Assembly (NCBI GenBank): GCA_963920635.1
Contig: OY987307.1
Span: 13,283,735 to 13,347,734, forward strand
Direction: 5' to 3'
DNA: 64,000 nucleotides
Source of the DNA: Pseudeuparius sepicola
Lineage: Eukaryota; Arthropoda; Insecta; Coleoptera; Anthribidae
Shown here: positions 1 through 8,649 of the stretch, piece by piece
How the letters are laid out: each line of letters begins with the position of its first letter
Position numbering within the stretch: position 1 is the stretch's first letter
The notes under the pieces: model-generated
Databases searched by the model: none
The model's input: only the letters and a program-made list of their open reading frames with translations
Told to the model about the DNA's origin: nothing
Position numbers and translations under genes: made by a program

Positions 1-57
1 ATAAGTAATGTCATTACAGTTTTTATCAAATGTCGCCTTCCGTTTGTTTTCTGATGT

Positions 58-450
58 CAGTAAGGCCGCGGTGGCGTCGCTCGTACCGGCGCTGACTGCA
101 TGTTTTTCTGCCTTCGGTCGACCTTGGTTCGAGGCAGGCGCATGCATATGTCTTCAAAGAAAAACACCGCTATGGCCAAGAGCGCTAGACAAATGTGGGT
201 TCACGGTATTGCTCCTAAATAGCTTTATCCGTGTGATTTACTAATTGTCCTACACTCACTGGGATTACTACGGTGTTCTATGGTTTTCCGTAGAACTTGA
301 GCGAATGCTATCCTAGTTCTATAGGGAAAAAAGTCGGCCCTAGCCGCAAATGGCAAAGAAGACAAAATAATAGTAATTGCCTCCCTCCCCCGTACAAGCA
401 TGTGGTTGCTTCTGGGGTACTCCTAGTTTGGAGTATTTTGAGGGTGAAAA
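58..450 (+). repeat. SINE-like repeat, copy 1
   Basis: The same ~390-bp body recurs at 38,755-39,131 (inverted) and 39,931-40,324, and partly at 21,136-21,235. Each copy ends in an ATT/TAA microsatellite. There is no coding capacity. Near the 5' end a TGGCGTCGCTCG segment and a GGTTCGAGGCAGG segment resemble RNA polymerase III A and B boxes, so a tRNA-derived SINE is plausible; that part is inference. Short ATG ORFs across it differ between copies and are not genes. Confidence 0.65.
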
Positions 451-478
451 TTATTATTATTATTATTATTATTATTAT
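451..478. repeat. (ATT)n microsatellite, SINE tail and LINE landing site
   Basis: An uninterrupted ATT/TTA tract joins the SINE-like repeat on its left to the 3' end of a minus-strand LINE on its right. On the LINE strand it reads (TAA)n, the target type known for Dong elements. Confidence 0.9.
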
Positions 479-528
479 CTCGACTTAGCCAAAAGGCATT
501 CGCACTCCCTCTACGGGGAACATTCACT

Positions 529-563
529 CAGATCCCGGGTATCCCAGATACCAAAAGGATCTG
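529..563 (-). other. LINE 3' UTR nested stem-loop
   Basis: On the minus strand, CAGATCC pairs with GGATCTG and encloses an inner hairpin that is GGTATC/GATACC in other copies. The same structure recurs at the 3' end of every LINE copy here (for example 33,391-33,425 on the plus strand). A conserved 3' structure of this sort is where the RT of target-primed LINEs typically recognises its own RNA; that role is inferred. Confidence 0.6.
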
Positions 564-596
564 GCTCGGACGAGACCCTTGCCATGTTATCAAGCC

Positions 597-3246
597 TTAG
601 GTGACATTGATGTTGTTGGATGATCCTGCGTTCCCCATGAATTTCCTGACGGTTCGGGCTGTCGCAAGTAGGACCGCTTTCTGCATGGACCTGTAAAGAC
701 TATCAGTTAGACCCAGCTCCTTGATGTTTCTCAGCAAACTTTTTGGTATAACACCAGTTGTTGACAAGATGATTGGAATCTTTTGGACGTTCTCCATTTC
801 CCATTGCCTTCTAATTCGTTCTTCTAAATCTCTGTACTTCGCGATCTTCTCGACTTGCTTCACACGCAGGTTGTTGTTGATCGGGATGGCCACATCAATC
901 AGAGTTGTCTGCCTAGAAATTTTATCAACTATTATAAGGTCCGGTCTGTTATGGGCAACTCGTTGATCTGTCAGAACTGTACGATCCCAGTACATCTTGT
1001 AGTTGCTGTTCTCAAGGACAGGCTCAGGTGTGTAGTTGTAATATGGGACCCTCTCTGCCTGCACAAGCATCAGCTTTTCCGCCAGTTCCTGGTGCAAGAT
1101 CTTGGCAACCGAATCGTGTCGTTCCTTATATTCCGTTGATGCGAACATCTGACATCCTCCTGTTATGTGCTGGATTGTTTCTGAAGTTGGGCACCCGTAT
1201 CTGCATCTGTCATCCACTACCGATGCATCTCCTACAATGAATTTTAGGTAGTTGCGAGTTGGTATAACCTGATCTTGTATGGCCAGTAGGAAGCCTTCCG
1301 TCTCGAGGAACATTCGTCCCGAGGTCAGCCAATAGTTCGACGCTAACTTGTCGACATGTTCCTGGTTAACCTCATTAGGATGCCTCCCGTGCAGCGGCTT
1401 CCCCAACCACCTCTGTAGTTTATCGTTGTCGGTTCGGTGGTGATTTTGACGCTCGTGTTCCGTCAGACGTAGTGGTGTTGAGACGTCTGCTCCGCATATA
1501 GCCCTATGTAGTGTGGAGCTGTTGGCCTGCCTGTAGAAATAATTACGCAGATTTAATATTTGTTGGTCCAATTGCTTGCTGAGATCTGCCAATCCTCTTC
1601 CTCCTAGTTGACGTGGCAGAGTTGTTCTTTCTACGGCGCTACGGGGATGATGTTTATGAGCTTTTGTCAGTAGTGTCCTAACTTTTCGTTGCAGGTTGTT
1701 GATGTCCGTGTTGGTCCAATTCACTATTCCGAACGAATAGCTGAGTACAGAGCACGCATACGTGTTCAGGGACTTAAACAAATTCCTGCTGTTAAGATCA
1801 GTTCGCACTACTTGTCTTACTCTCTTGATGAATTCATTCGTTAAATCAGTCTTCATTGTTCGATGGTCTATCCTTTGAGCTTGTTTCATCCCGAGATACT
1901 TGTATGTATCTCCCATGCTCATTGCTTCGATCTCCTGGACGTCCTGCATCTCGTGTGCGCCTTGTTCGAACTTTCCCCGGACGATGTTAAGGGTGCGGCA
2001 CTTGTCCAGTCCAAACTGCATTCCGATGTCCCTGGAGAACTCCTCTACAATTTTAAGCATTTGCGTTAGTTGGTTTTTGGTTGCTGCGATCAGTTTTAAA
2101 TCATCCATATATAATAGGTGATTCAACTTGATCGCTTCTGCGTTGTTGCTTTTGCTAGCGAAGCCATATTTTGTAGAGTTCAACCGATGTGATAGAGGGT
2201 TCATCGCCATGCAGAACCACAGTGGACTGAGTGAATCTCCTTGGAAAATCCCTCTTCGGATGTTGATTGTGTCGGTCTCGATGTTACTGTCTGCGGTTCT
2301 GAGTTGTATCTTAGTGCGCCAGGTTGTTATAACGTGTTCTAAAAAGGAAACTGTATGATGATCTATTTTATACAGCTTTAAGATACCTGTGAGCCAGTCG
2401 TGAGGTACGGAATCAAATGCTTTTTTGTAGTCCACATAAGCCATGTGGAGGTTTCGTTGCTTGGAATGAGCCTGGTTGCAGATGACAGAGTCTATGATGA
2501 GTTGCTCTTTGCATCCCATTGCGCCCTTCGAGCAGCCCTTCTGCTGCATTGCAATGATGTTGTTCCGCTCGCAGTGAGCATATATTCGCTGCGTAAGGCA
2601 AGATGTGATTATCTTGTACAGCCTAGGCAAGCAGGTTATTGGGCGGTACTTGGCAGGGTTATCCGTATTCCGCTGGTCTTTTGGTAACAGGTAGGTTGCA
2701 CCCTGTGTTAGAAACAATGGCATTTTCAGAGGATCGAGCAAGACTTCATTAATTAAGGTAGTTATTTGTTCATGCGTGCACCACAACTTCTTAATCCAAT
2801 AATTTTGGAGATGATCTGGACCTGGTGCCTTCCAGTTGTGGGAATTCTTGATGACATCGGAGACCTCAGCGGTTGTGAATTGCTCGTGTTGCATCTGGCT
2901 ATAGTTCCGGCCCATCTCGCGTTCTTCGCTGATCCAGCTTGCACTGACATTGTATGGACCTGGTGTGGCAAGTTGATTTCTCCAGAAACCATCGACCTGT
3001 TCTCTGCTAGGGTAACTCGCATTTGTGGCATCGGCGCTAGAATTAAAAGCTCGGTAGAAAGCCTTTTCTGATCGTTCAAAGAGTTTGTTGTCTCGTTTCC
3101 TGTTGTTACTAGCCTTGTATCTTCTCAGACGCCCTGCGAAAACAGAAAGTTTTTGTTTTAATGTGTCAAGACATTGTTGAGCAGTGATGTTCGCGGGGTC
3201 ATGCCGAGAATGCATTTGGGTGCGGCTCATTATTGCCTGCACCGCC
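597..3246 (-). CDS. LINE copy 1 polyprotein, C-terminal 883 codons (RT + restriction-like endonuclease)
   Basis: The frame is open from the Polinton junction to a TAA at 597-599. It encodes the reverse transcriptase (GIFQGDSLSPLW, the YMDD catalytic box) and a C-terminal C-x3-C-x7-H-x4-C finger followed by PD...D, the signature of the restriction-like endonuclease of R2/R4/Dong-type LINEs. No authentic start exists here: the 5' half of the gene (22,105-23,126) lies beyond the Polinton. It is near-identical to the intact copy, with few substitutions and no stop, so the Polinton is the only visible lesion. Confidence 0.9.
3241..3246. other. Target-site duplication, left (ACCGCC)
   Basis: ACCGCC directly precedes the first base of the Polinton inverted repeat and is repeated at 22,105-22,110. 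The empty site in LINE copy 2 (26,382-26,387) has it once. Six-base duplications are characteristic of Polintons/Mavericks. Confidence 0.95.
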
Positions 3247-3320
3247 AGTAGTAATACAAAGAGAGTTCTAACCCACGACCTTGAAAAAAGCGTGCAAAGT
3301 GGCTACGTCATGCCCGAGGT

Positions 3321-3394
3321 CACGTGACGTCACCGGATGACCCCAGTTGACCCCTAGATCCTGATAGGTTGACCTTTGACCTTTGGGCCACGTG
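3321..3394. promoter_or_regulatory. Cluster of transcription-factor-like sites in the left TIR
   Basis: Seen directly: E-box CACGTG at 3321-3326 overlapping the palindrome TGACGTCA (CRE type) at 3325-3332, a perfect direct repeat AGGTCAAAGGTCA (DR1 nuclear-receptor type) on the minus strand at 3370-3382, and a second CACGTG at 3389-3394. The right TIR keeps the E-box/CRE pair and has a one-mismatch DR1 at 21,969-21,981. Use by host factors is inference. Confidence 0.45.
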
Positions 3395-3468
3395 TGACCC
3401 CCAGTTGACCCCCCCCCCACTCCAACGACGGGGCAACCCCCACTCCAACGGCTTGGTGGGGTGAGGTC

Positions 3469-3476
3469 TATATATT
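3469..3476 (+). promoter_or_regulatory. TATA box of left TIR gene
   Basis: TATATATT lies 70 bp before the start codon of the small TIR gene, just downstream of GC-rich repeats. The mirror copy is at 21,852-21,859. Confidence 0.6.
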
Positions 3477-3545
3477 CGTGCGCAAGAGCAGTTTTCCCGT
3501 TATATACACTTACAATTTCATACAGTCTGATTTGCCGAGTTCAAA

Positions 3546-3851
3546 ATGCAGTCGTTCCTGAATCACCTGAACAAGAATTTGATCGTCAAGAAATTCGAAA
3601 GCGTTCAAAATATGGAGGTGGATGGAAATTTTCAAATCACGAGCGTGGACAAAGTGAACACGCAATACGGAGAGAAGGTCTACGTTGAGTTCGAAGAATT
3701 TAAGACGGTGCTGCCGCAACGATACACGGCCGAGTTTACGCCCCAACGGATCGAAGAAATTAACAGGGATATCGGTAACGGAAGGAGGTATTACATGAAG
3801 AGTCTTGGGCCCGTCGGCCTATCTACAAATATCGAATTTATTGTAGAATGA
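3546..3851 (+). CDS. TIR-embedded small protein, left copy
   Basis: A 101-residue protein with no signal peptide or membrane segment. The middle (about residues 28-60) has alternating hydrophobic positions around VNTQYGEKVYVEFEEF and VLPQRY, suggesting a small beta-barrel. An OB-fold/ssDNA-binding role would suit a replicating element, but I do not recognise the family with certainty. The start is the first ATG after the TATA box. The inverted copy at 21,473-21,781 differs at about five residues plus one extra C-terminal residue, so the element holds two diverging copies. Confidence 0.75.
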   Translation: MQSFLNHLNKNLIVKKFESVQNMEVDGNFQITSVDKVNTQYGEKVYVEFEEFKTVLPQRYTAEFTPQRIEEINRDIGNGRRYYMKSLGPVGLSTNIEFIVE

Positions 3852-4024
3852 GAAAACTGGACATTTGAAAAATTTGAATGTGATATGCTGTAGTTAATAG
3901 GAAAATATAACAAATATGTATAATAATTGATTTCTAATAAACGTTTAAAAGCCATTTGTTTGTTTTTTCAAATCTTGGAAAAAGGTATAAATAAAACTCA
4001 TCGTTGTTCGTTCAGCTCAGTGTG
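3852..4024. promoter_or_regulatory. Polyadenylation signal and promoter region between TIR gene and PLA2 gene
   Basis: AT-rich spacer with an AATAAA-type signal near 3935-3942 for the TIR gene. TATAAATA lies at 3986-3993 and an initiator-like TTCAGCTCAG at 4011-4020, placing the likely transcription start a few bases before the ATG at 4025. Confidence 0.6.
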
Positions 4025-4816
4025 ATGTCGTCTTTCGCTGGAAGTGGATTGGTTAATAGCGTCATCAATAGGTTGCCAGTCGAATTACACCTTCCCGGCT
4101 ACCAGTACTGCGGTCCAGGAACAAAGTTGGAGAAACGCCTTGCTCGTGGAGATCCCGGCATCAATAAGCTAGACGCCGCTTGCAAAGATCACGACATCGC
4201 ATATTCCAAAAATAAGTCTCTGGAAGAGAGACATAAAGCAGACAAAGAATTGGAAAATCGAGCGTGGGAGCGAGTGGTATCGAGGGACGCTAAATTCGAC
4301 GAAAAAGCTGCCGCGTGGTTCGTTACAAATACGATGAAGGTCAAACGCAAGGTCGGTATGGGCATAAATAAGCGCCCGGTTTCGTTTAAAAGAGACATCG
4401 TCAAAAAAGTTGAAAGATCTCTGAAAAAAACTTTGAGCAACAGTCAGTTGAATGACATGAAGCACTTGAAGAAAGCGTCGTTGGTTGCTTTAAAAGCGGC
4501 ACGAATAGCCGTTAAGAAGGCGGGTGGAAAGAGGAACGTGAAAATTCCTCGCACAATTCCGTTCCAGCATACCGGCGGATTTCTTCCTTTACTGCCCCTC
4601 CTAGGTGCCTTGGGCGCCCTTGGTTCGGTGGCAGGCGGTGCCGGTGCTGTAGCCAAGACAATTATCGACGCAAATAATGCGAAGAAGCTTTTGGAAGAAC
4701 AAAAACGGCATAATCGGTCGATGGAAGCCATCGGAAAGGAAGGCTCCGGCTTATATTTACGTAAAAATAAGAATGGATTAGGACTGTTCCTTAAGAAACA
4801 AAAAAACTCCCAATGA
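4025..4816 (+). CDS. Phospholipase A2-domain minor virion protein
   Basis: A 263-residue protein. Residues 23-60 form an sPLA2-type core like that of parvovirus VP1 and adintovirus proteins: calcium loop YCGPG (28-32), then D50, C53 and the catalytic H56-D57 pair with Y60. The middle is very basic. Residues ~184-210 are a hydrophobic Leu/Gly/Ala stretch followed by a basic amphipathic tail, reminiscent of adenovirus core or membrane-active minor proteins. In related viruses this enzyme breaches the endosomal membrane during entry; that role is by homology. The ATG at 4025 is preferred because the predicted transcription start lies just before it. The stop overlaps the next gene's ATG (ATGA). 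Confidence 0.9.
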   Translation: MSSFAGSGLVNSVINRLPVELHLPGYQYCGPGTKLEKRLARGDPGINKLDAACKDHDIAYSKNKSLEERHKADKELENRAWERVVSRDAKFDEKAAAWFVTNTMKVKRKVGMGINKRPVSFKRDIVKKVERSLKKTLSNSQLNDMKHLKKASLVALKAARIAVKKAGGKRNVKIPRTIPFQHTGGFLPLLPLLGALGALGSVAGGAGAVAKTIIDANNAKKLLEEQKRHNRSMEAIGKEGSGLYLRKNKNGLGLFLKKQKNSQ

Positions 4817-5184
4817 AGCTACCCAATAGACCGCTGTCCGACGAAGATATATTGAATTACGTCGAAATTTTAAAAATACCATATTTCAGAGGCGTCTTTA
4901 TGAGAGATACACTTCCGTCGACGCCGAAAAATTACGAAGCGGCCATTTTAAATTTAGACGTGCAACGCAACAAAGGAACGCATTGGGTAGCTTACAAAAA
5001 AAGAGGCTGTGCCGTAGAATATTTCGATAGCTTTGGCGCTTTGAAACCGCCCAAAGAACTGATTCGATATTTTGGAAAGGGTGTCAAGATCACGTACAAT
5101 AACGACGCCTATCAAAATTTTAACGAAATAAATTGCGGTCATTTGTGCATTGAATTTCTCTATAAAAGGTGGGGGACAACTTAA
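4813..5184 (+). CDS. Adenain-like cysteine protease
   Basis: A 123-residue protein with the catalytic layout of adenovirus protease and Polinton PRO: H57 (GTHWVAY), D72 (FDSFG), oxyanion Q101 and nucleophile C108 (NCGHLC), with seven residues from Q to C as in adenain. Its expected role is maturation cleavage of capsid and core proteins in assembling particles. It is shorter than adenain (~200 residues), within the usual range for Polintons. Its ATG overlaps the PLA2 gene stop by four bases, and its 3' end contains the TATA box of the penton gene. Confidence 0.93.
   Translation: MKLPNRPLSDEDILNYVEILKIPYFRGVFMRDTLPSTPKNYEAAILNLDVQRNKGTHWVAYKKRGCAVEYFDSFGALKPPKELIRYFGKGVKITYNNDAYQNFNEINCGHLCIEFLYKRWGTT
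5161..5168 (+). promoter_or_regulatory. TATA box of penton-like gene
   Basis: TATAAAAG inside the last codons of the protease gene, about 30 bp before CCAGTC (5191-5196), which directly precedes the ATG at 5197. The leader would be only a few bases long. Confidence 0.6.
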
Positions 5185-5196
5185 AAGTCGCCAGTC

Positions 5197-5926
5197 ATGT
5201 CATTGTTGTTTACTCTACACGGACGCACATCCACGCTCTCCATCGATTTTGACAGTCCGATAGTTTTGGGTCCCAAACGCCGAGTACGGTTTAGCTTTGC
5301 TGGGATTCCACACGTTCAACAGCATACCGAATATCGAAGAGGAGAGCGGCGACAACAATTTTCGTTATCTAACCGGTAGTTTCGGTGCTAGCAAAGAAAT
5401 ATCACTTCCCACCGGTTCATACGAGATAAAGAATATAGAAGAGCACATACGGAAAAATTTGAAAAAATCGGAAGACGAAAACGATAACGGTAGCATATCG
5501 ATACAAGCGAACAAGAGCACTCTGCAGTGTGAGATCTACAGCGATCAATATACCATAGATTTTGTTACAGCCGGGTCTATTGGAAGACTTTTGGGGTTTT
5601 CCGAACGATACTTAGATAAAGGGAAAGTGCACGTTTCAGATTTGCCGGTAAATATCATTAAAGTTAGAACGATACATATAGATTGTAACATCACAGCCGG
5701 TGCTTATTACGTAAACCGACCTACGCACACGATTTACGAATTCGCCATTGGGGTCGACCCCGGTTACGCCATAGACGAAACCCCTAAAAATTTACTCTAC
5801 GTGCCTGTCACGAAACGTGAAATAAACAACCTGACCATAAACATCCTCGATCAGAATTTCAAGCCTGTCAATTTCAGAGGTGAAGAAATTATCGTTAGAT
5901 TGGAAGTGAAACGACTGTCTATGTGA
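5197..5926 (+). pseudogene. Penton-base-like minor capsid protein gene, frameshifted
   Basis: Two overlapping frames together cover one gene. The first (5197-5379) carries the N-terminal ~27 codons; the remainder (frame of 5297-5926) contains FNSIPNIEE, a sequence typical of Polinton penton-like single-jelly-roll proteins, and the rest of the beta-rich domain. The frame changes by one base near 5265-5280, in a TTTTGGGTCCC context. It lies between the protease and hexon-like genes, as in other Polintons. The shift could be a real mutation or an assembly error; no restored product is given. Confidence 0.8.
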
Positions 5927-5927
5927 A

Positions 5928-6081
5928 ATGCGTTTGGTTTTTGGAGGCAACTACCAACCGTATAAAAGGCGGTTTAGTGACCTCCGACCCTCATTGACGA
6001 AGACGTCATCGAAGTGGAAACACCATTGCAACTTGAATCTAACGCCGGAAAACCGTCGATTTCTAGAAGCACTCGGCTACC
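5928..6081 (+). other. Intergenic region with hexon promoter and a possible small broken ORF
   Basis: TATAAAAG at 5961-5968 and a TCATTG initiator-like site near 5992 lie ~90 bp before the hexon ATG. A start codon two bases after the penton stop opens a short basic ORF. A second frame downstream (about 5993-6091) has gene-like acidic composition, so a small frameshifted gene is possible. I do not recognise either peptide. Confidence 0.4.
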
Positions 6082-7306
6082 ATGTCGTTAACGCCGCAAG
6101 TATTCGATGTGCACCGCACTCCAACCTTCGATGAGTCCATTCAGCGATTAGAGCAACGAACATATTACCCGTTTGTGAAATCTTTTCTGAATAATGACAT
6201 TGTGGAGATAACGATTAACCAAGGAGACACTTGGTTATTGATGTATGACGCTGCAATTTATATCAAAGGTAAAATAGAGAAGAAAACGGGAACGGGGAAA
6301 TGTAGTTTTGCTAATAATGGAGGTGCGTTTCTCTTCGATTCGATTTCATATGAACTGAATGGAAAGGAATTGGAAACAGTTCGAAATCCTGGAATTGTGA
6401 GTGCTATCAGAACATATCTATGCTACGCCCCCAGCGATGAAATTCCTGGTAACTGCAAGTTGGTCTGGTCCAACCAAGCCTTTGACCGTAAATTTGGATG
6501 GAACATTTAGCTTGAGAATACCTCTGAAACATTTGTTTGGAATATTTAACGATTATCAGTTGGCCACTTGCGGAAAACAAACTTTAAGATTAACACGAGC
6601 TAGAAACGATAACAACTCTTTACTTCTGGAAGATGATCCTGCATCTGCTGCTGAATTGACGGCAGAAATAACAGTTTCCAATGTCGAGTTAAAAGTGAAA
6701 CATATTCAACCTAGCGATTTCATTAGATTGGATCTGCTTCAGTCTATTAAACGTGATCGCCCTATAATTATACCGTATCGTAAATGGGAAGTTCACGAAC
6801 TGCCAAGTCTTACGGTCAATGCCAACAGAGAAATTTGGTCAGTCAAAACTTCAATGTCCGTGTCGAGTCCTCGATACGTTATAGTGGGATTTCAAAGAAG
6901 TCGCAATGAAAATGCTAGAAAGGACCCTTCCGTATTCGATAATATAAATATAGCGGATGTCAGATTGATTTTAAATGGTGAATATTTTCCTTTTGAACGG
7001 CTGAGATTGGATTTTAATGGCAATGACTATCTGGAGGCCTACCATAATTACGTAGACTTTTGCTCTAGTTATATGAATGAGAGGCACCCCTTGCTTAGCT
7101 ACACCGAATACAAAAATAACGCAGCTCTCTTTGTCATCGACTGTTCCCGACGAATAGAGTCCATGAAAAGCACCACGGTTGACGTAAAGCTGGACATCGA
7201 GAGTAACGAAGGATTTCCAGCCTCAACCCGAGCTTATTGTATTATTATACATGATAGTACCATCGAATATTTACCATTAAGTGAAGTAGTTAGGGAACTT
7301 ATGTAG
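6082..7306 (+). pseudogene. Hexon-like major capsid protein gene, frameshifted
   Basis: The N-terminal frame (6082-6510) and C-terminal frame (to 7306) overlap. The sequence has Polinton major-capsid character: an N-terminal YYPF/VEITINQGDTWLL block, and downstream RIPLKHLFGIF and HPLLSYTEY. The frame moves by one base between about 6460 and 6510, and roughly 410 codons remain, a little short for the family, so some bases may be missing at the break. The product would build the icosahedral shell from double-jelly-roll trimers. Clustered AATAAA signals follow at about 7365-7385. No restored protein is given. Confidence 0.82.
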
Positions 7307-7471
7307 TTTAATTTTACGGAGAGTTTTTTTAGGTGTAAGGTATTATTGTACTTATACTTGACCTAATAAAATAATAAAAAATAAAATATCGGTGTTTCCT
7401 TTCCCTCCCATTACCATACATTTTCCGAAATCGATAAATAAAGTGGTTGGGGTAGACAGATCCCCATTAAG

Positions 7472-7993
7472 ATGAAAGTCGCCGTAGTGGACGCACAGGG
7501 ATTTATGATATACGGACGTGTCTGTCCTAAAGAGCTGACAATAAAAGTTAACGATGAAACTTTACATATTCTTATAAGACCTCCGAAAACCTTTAGTGAT
7601 CTCAACGAACGCGACAAAAGACAAGTGCGGTATTTGGAGAAAAATCATTTGGGGATCGCATACACTAGCGGCCATGTGGACTACGTCGAGGTGGATGGTC
7701 TCCTAAAAAAATATCTCAGTGTCGAGCGCGTCTACGTCAAGGGCCAACAGAAAGAACGCTTCCTACGAGAAACCATCAATGCCGAAGTAATTAACCTGGA
7801 ACGTCATTCAGGCGTACCTAAATTTGAAAAAAGCATTTCGATGTGTGCACACCACAACCAAGAGTCAATGTGGATGTGCAGTTTCATAAATTGCGAGAAA
7901 TTATTTGCCTGGCTCGGTAGTGGGAGGCAGGCGCCTCCCATTAAGATTCCCCCCACCACAAACGCCTCCCACTTCTGTTTCATACCTATTTAA
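7472..7993 (+). CDS. Polinton-associated protein, function not recognised
   Basis: A 173-residue protein. The N-terminal half is beta-rich. The middle has VYVKGQQKERFLRE followed by VINLERH, and the C-terminal part has clustered Cys/His (CAHHNQ...C...C). I have the impression of a nuclease-like small protein seen in other arthropod Polintons, but cannot name it. The last ~25 residues are proline-rich and overlap the promoter of the IAP gene; the stop codon sits inside the IAP TATA-like sequence. The ATG at 7472 follows a GATAAATAAAG element at 7433-7443. Confidence 0.65.
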   Translation: MKVAVVDAQGFMIYGRVCPKELTIKVNDETLHILIRPPKTFSDLNERDKRQVRYLEKNHLGIAYTSGHVDYVEVDGLLKKYLSVERVYVKGQQKERFLRETINAEVINLERHSGVPKFEKSISMCAHHNQESMWMCSFINCEKLFAWLGSGRQAPPIKIPPTTNASHFCFIPI

Positions 7994-7994
7994 A
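7920..7994 (+). promoter_or_regulatory. Promoter region of the IAP gene
   Basis: An inverted repeat GGGAGGC-AGGC-GCCTCCC at ~7921-7938 is followed by further CCTCCCA copies and TATTTAAA at 7987-7994, ~30 bp before the IAP ATG. A short out-of-frame ATG at 8005 could act as an upstream ORF. Confidence 0.45.
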
Positions 7995-8024
7995 CACAGC
8001 GAGCATGTCCCTACTGTGTATAAA

Positions 8025-8531
8025 ATGGAAGAAGTGTGTGACTATACAAACCGAAATGATAGATTGAAATCTTTCGCGAAGTGGTCAAATCCGTCGATTT
8101 CCCCAATACAATTGGCTGAAGCGGGATTCCATTACACAGATTATGAAGACGTAGTCAAGTGTCCATTTTGCTTCATAGAAGGCTACCGGTGGGAAGAAGG
8201 CGACGATCCATTGCAAGACCACGCAAGTTGGAACCCCAGTTGCCCTTTCATCCAAGCAAGTAATGCGGGACTTAATACGACGTTCGCGGATATTAAACCC
8301 TTGCCAGTGGTCGCAATACTACCAAACTCCGTCGTCGAAGATACCGTAGTTCGTCAACCTCAAACCGCATCAAAAAGTAATTTATGTAAAATTTGCTACA
8401 ACAACGATATACAGGTTGTGATGATTCCCTGCGGACACGTAATGCTTTGCATAGAATGCGCACTTCAAATCTCCTCATGTCCTTTGTGCAGAACGATGAT
8501 ACGTGAAAAAGTGCGTGTCTATCTACCATAA
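8025..8531 (+). CDS. Inhibitor of apoptosis protein (one BIR + RING)
   Basis: A 168-residue protein. The BIR spans residues ~11-76, with zinc ligands C46, C49, H66, C73 (C-x2-C-x16-H-x6-C). A linker is followed by a C-terminal C3HC4 RING with C121, C124, C136, H138, C142, C145, C152, C155. BIR-RING proteins bind caspases or IAP antagonists, and the RING acts as a ubiquitin ligase; baculovirus and insect IAPs of this layout block cell death. All metal ligands are present. It is shorter than most baculovirus IAPs, which have two BIRs. It lies in the sense gene block with its own TATA-like element and AATAAA (~8560). Capture from an insect host or a baculovirus is inferred. Confidence 0.93.
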   Translation: MEEVCDYTNRNDRLKSFAKWSNPSISPIQLAEAGFHYTDYEDVVKCPFCFIEGYRWEEGDDPLQDHASWNPSCPFIQASNAGLNTTFADIKPLPVVAILPNSVVEDTVVRQPQTASKSNLCKICYNNDIQVVMIPCGHVMLCIECALQISSCPLCRTMIREKVRVYLP

Positions 8532-8607
8532 GCTTTTTATGTAGTAAATGTATAAAACAAATAAAATTTTAAAACAAAAACTTGTTTTTATTTTGGGGTC
8601 AGTCGCC

Positions 8608-8643
8608 TATATATTGAGAAGTAGCACGCAGAATTTCTCAGTT
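8608..8643 (+). promoter_or_regulatory. TATA box and initiator of packaging ATPase gene
   Basis: TATATATT at 8608-8615 and a TCTCAGTT initiator at about 8636-8643, the latter just upstream of the ATG at 8650. Confidence 0.65.
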
Positions 8644-8649
8644 GACAAG

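Larger units (their letters stand above)
479..3246 (-). mobile_element. Dong/R4-like LINE copy 1, 3' portion (split by the Polinton)
   Basis: This is the downstream part of a non-LTR retrotransposon on the minus strand. It runs from ACCGCC (the Polinton target duplication) through RT and endonuclease to the 3' UTR, ending GGCTAAGTCGAG before the TAA tract. The upstream part lies at 22,105-23,634. Joining the two regions would rebuild one element with the same layout as the uninterrupted copy at 29,245-33,475. Confidence 0.93.
3247..3848 (+). repeat. Polinton left terminal inverted repeat (602 bp)
   Basis: It matches 21,479-22,104 in reverse complement with scattered substitutions and one length difference: a GC-rich ~25-bp unit (core GGAGTGGGGG on one strand) is present twice here and three times at the right end. 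Similarity stops exactly at the last sense codon of the embedded small gene. Polinton TIRs are the replication ends for protein-primed synthesis; no terminal protein gene is separately visible. Confidence 0.93.
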
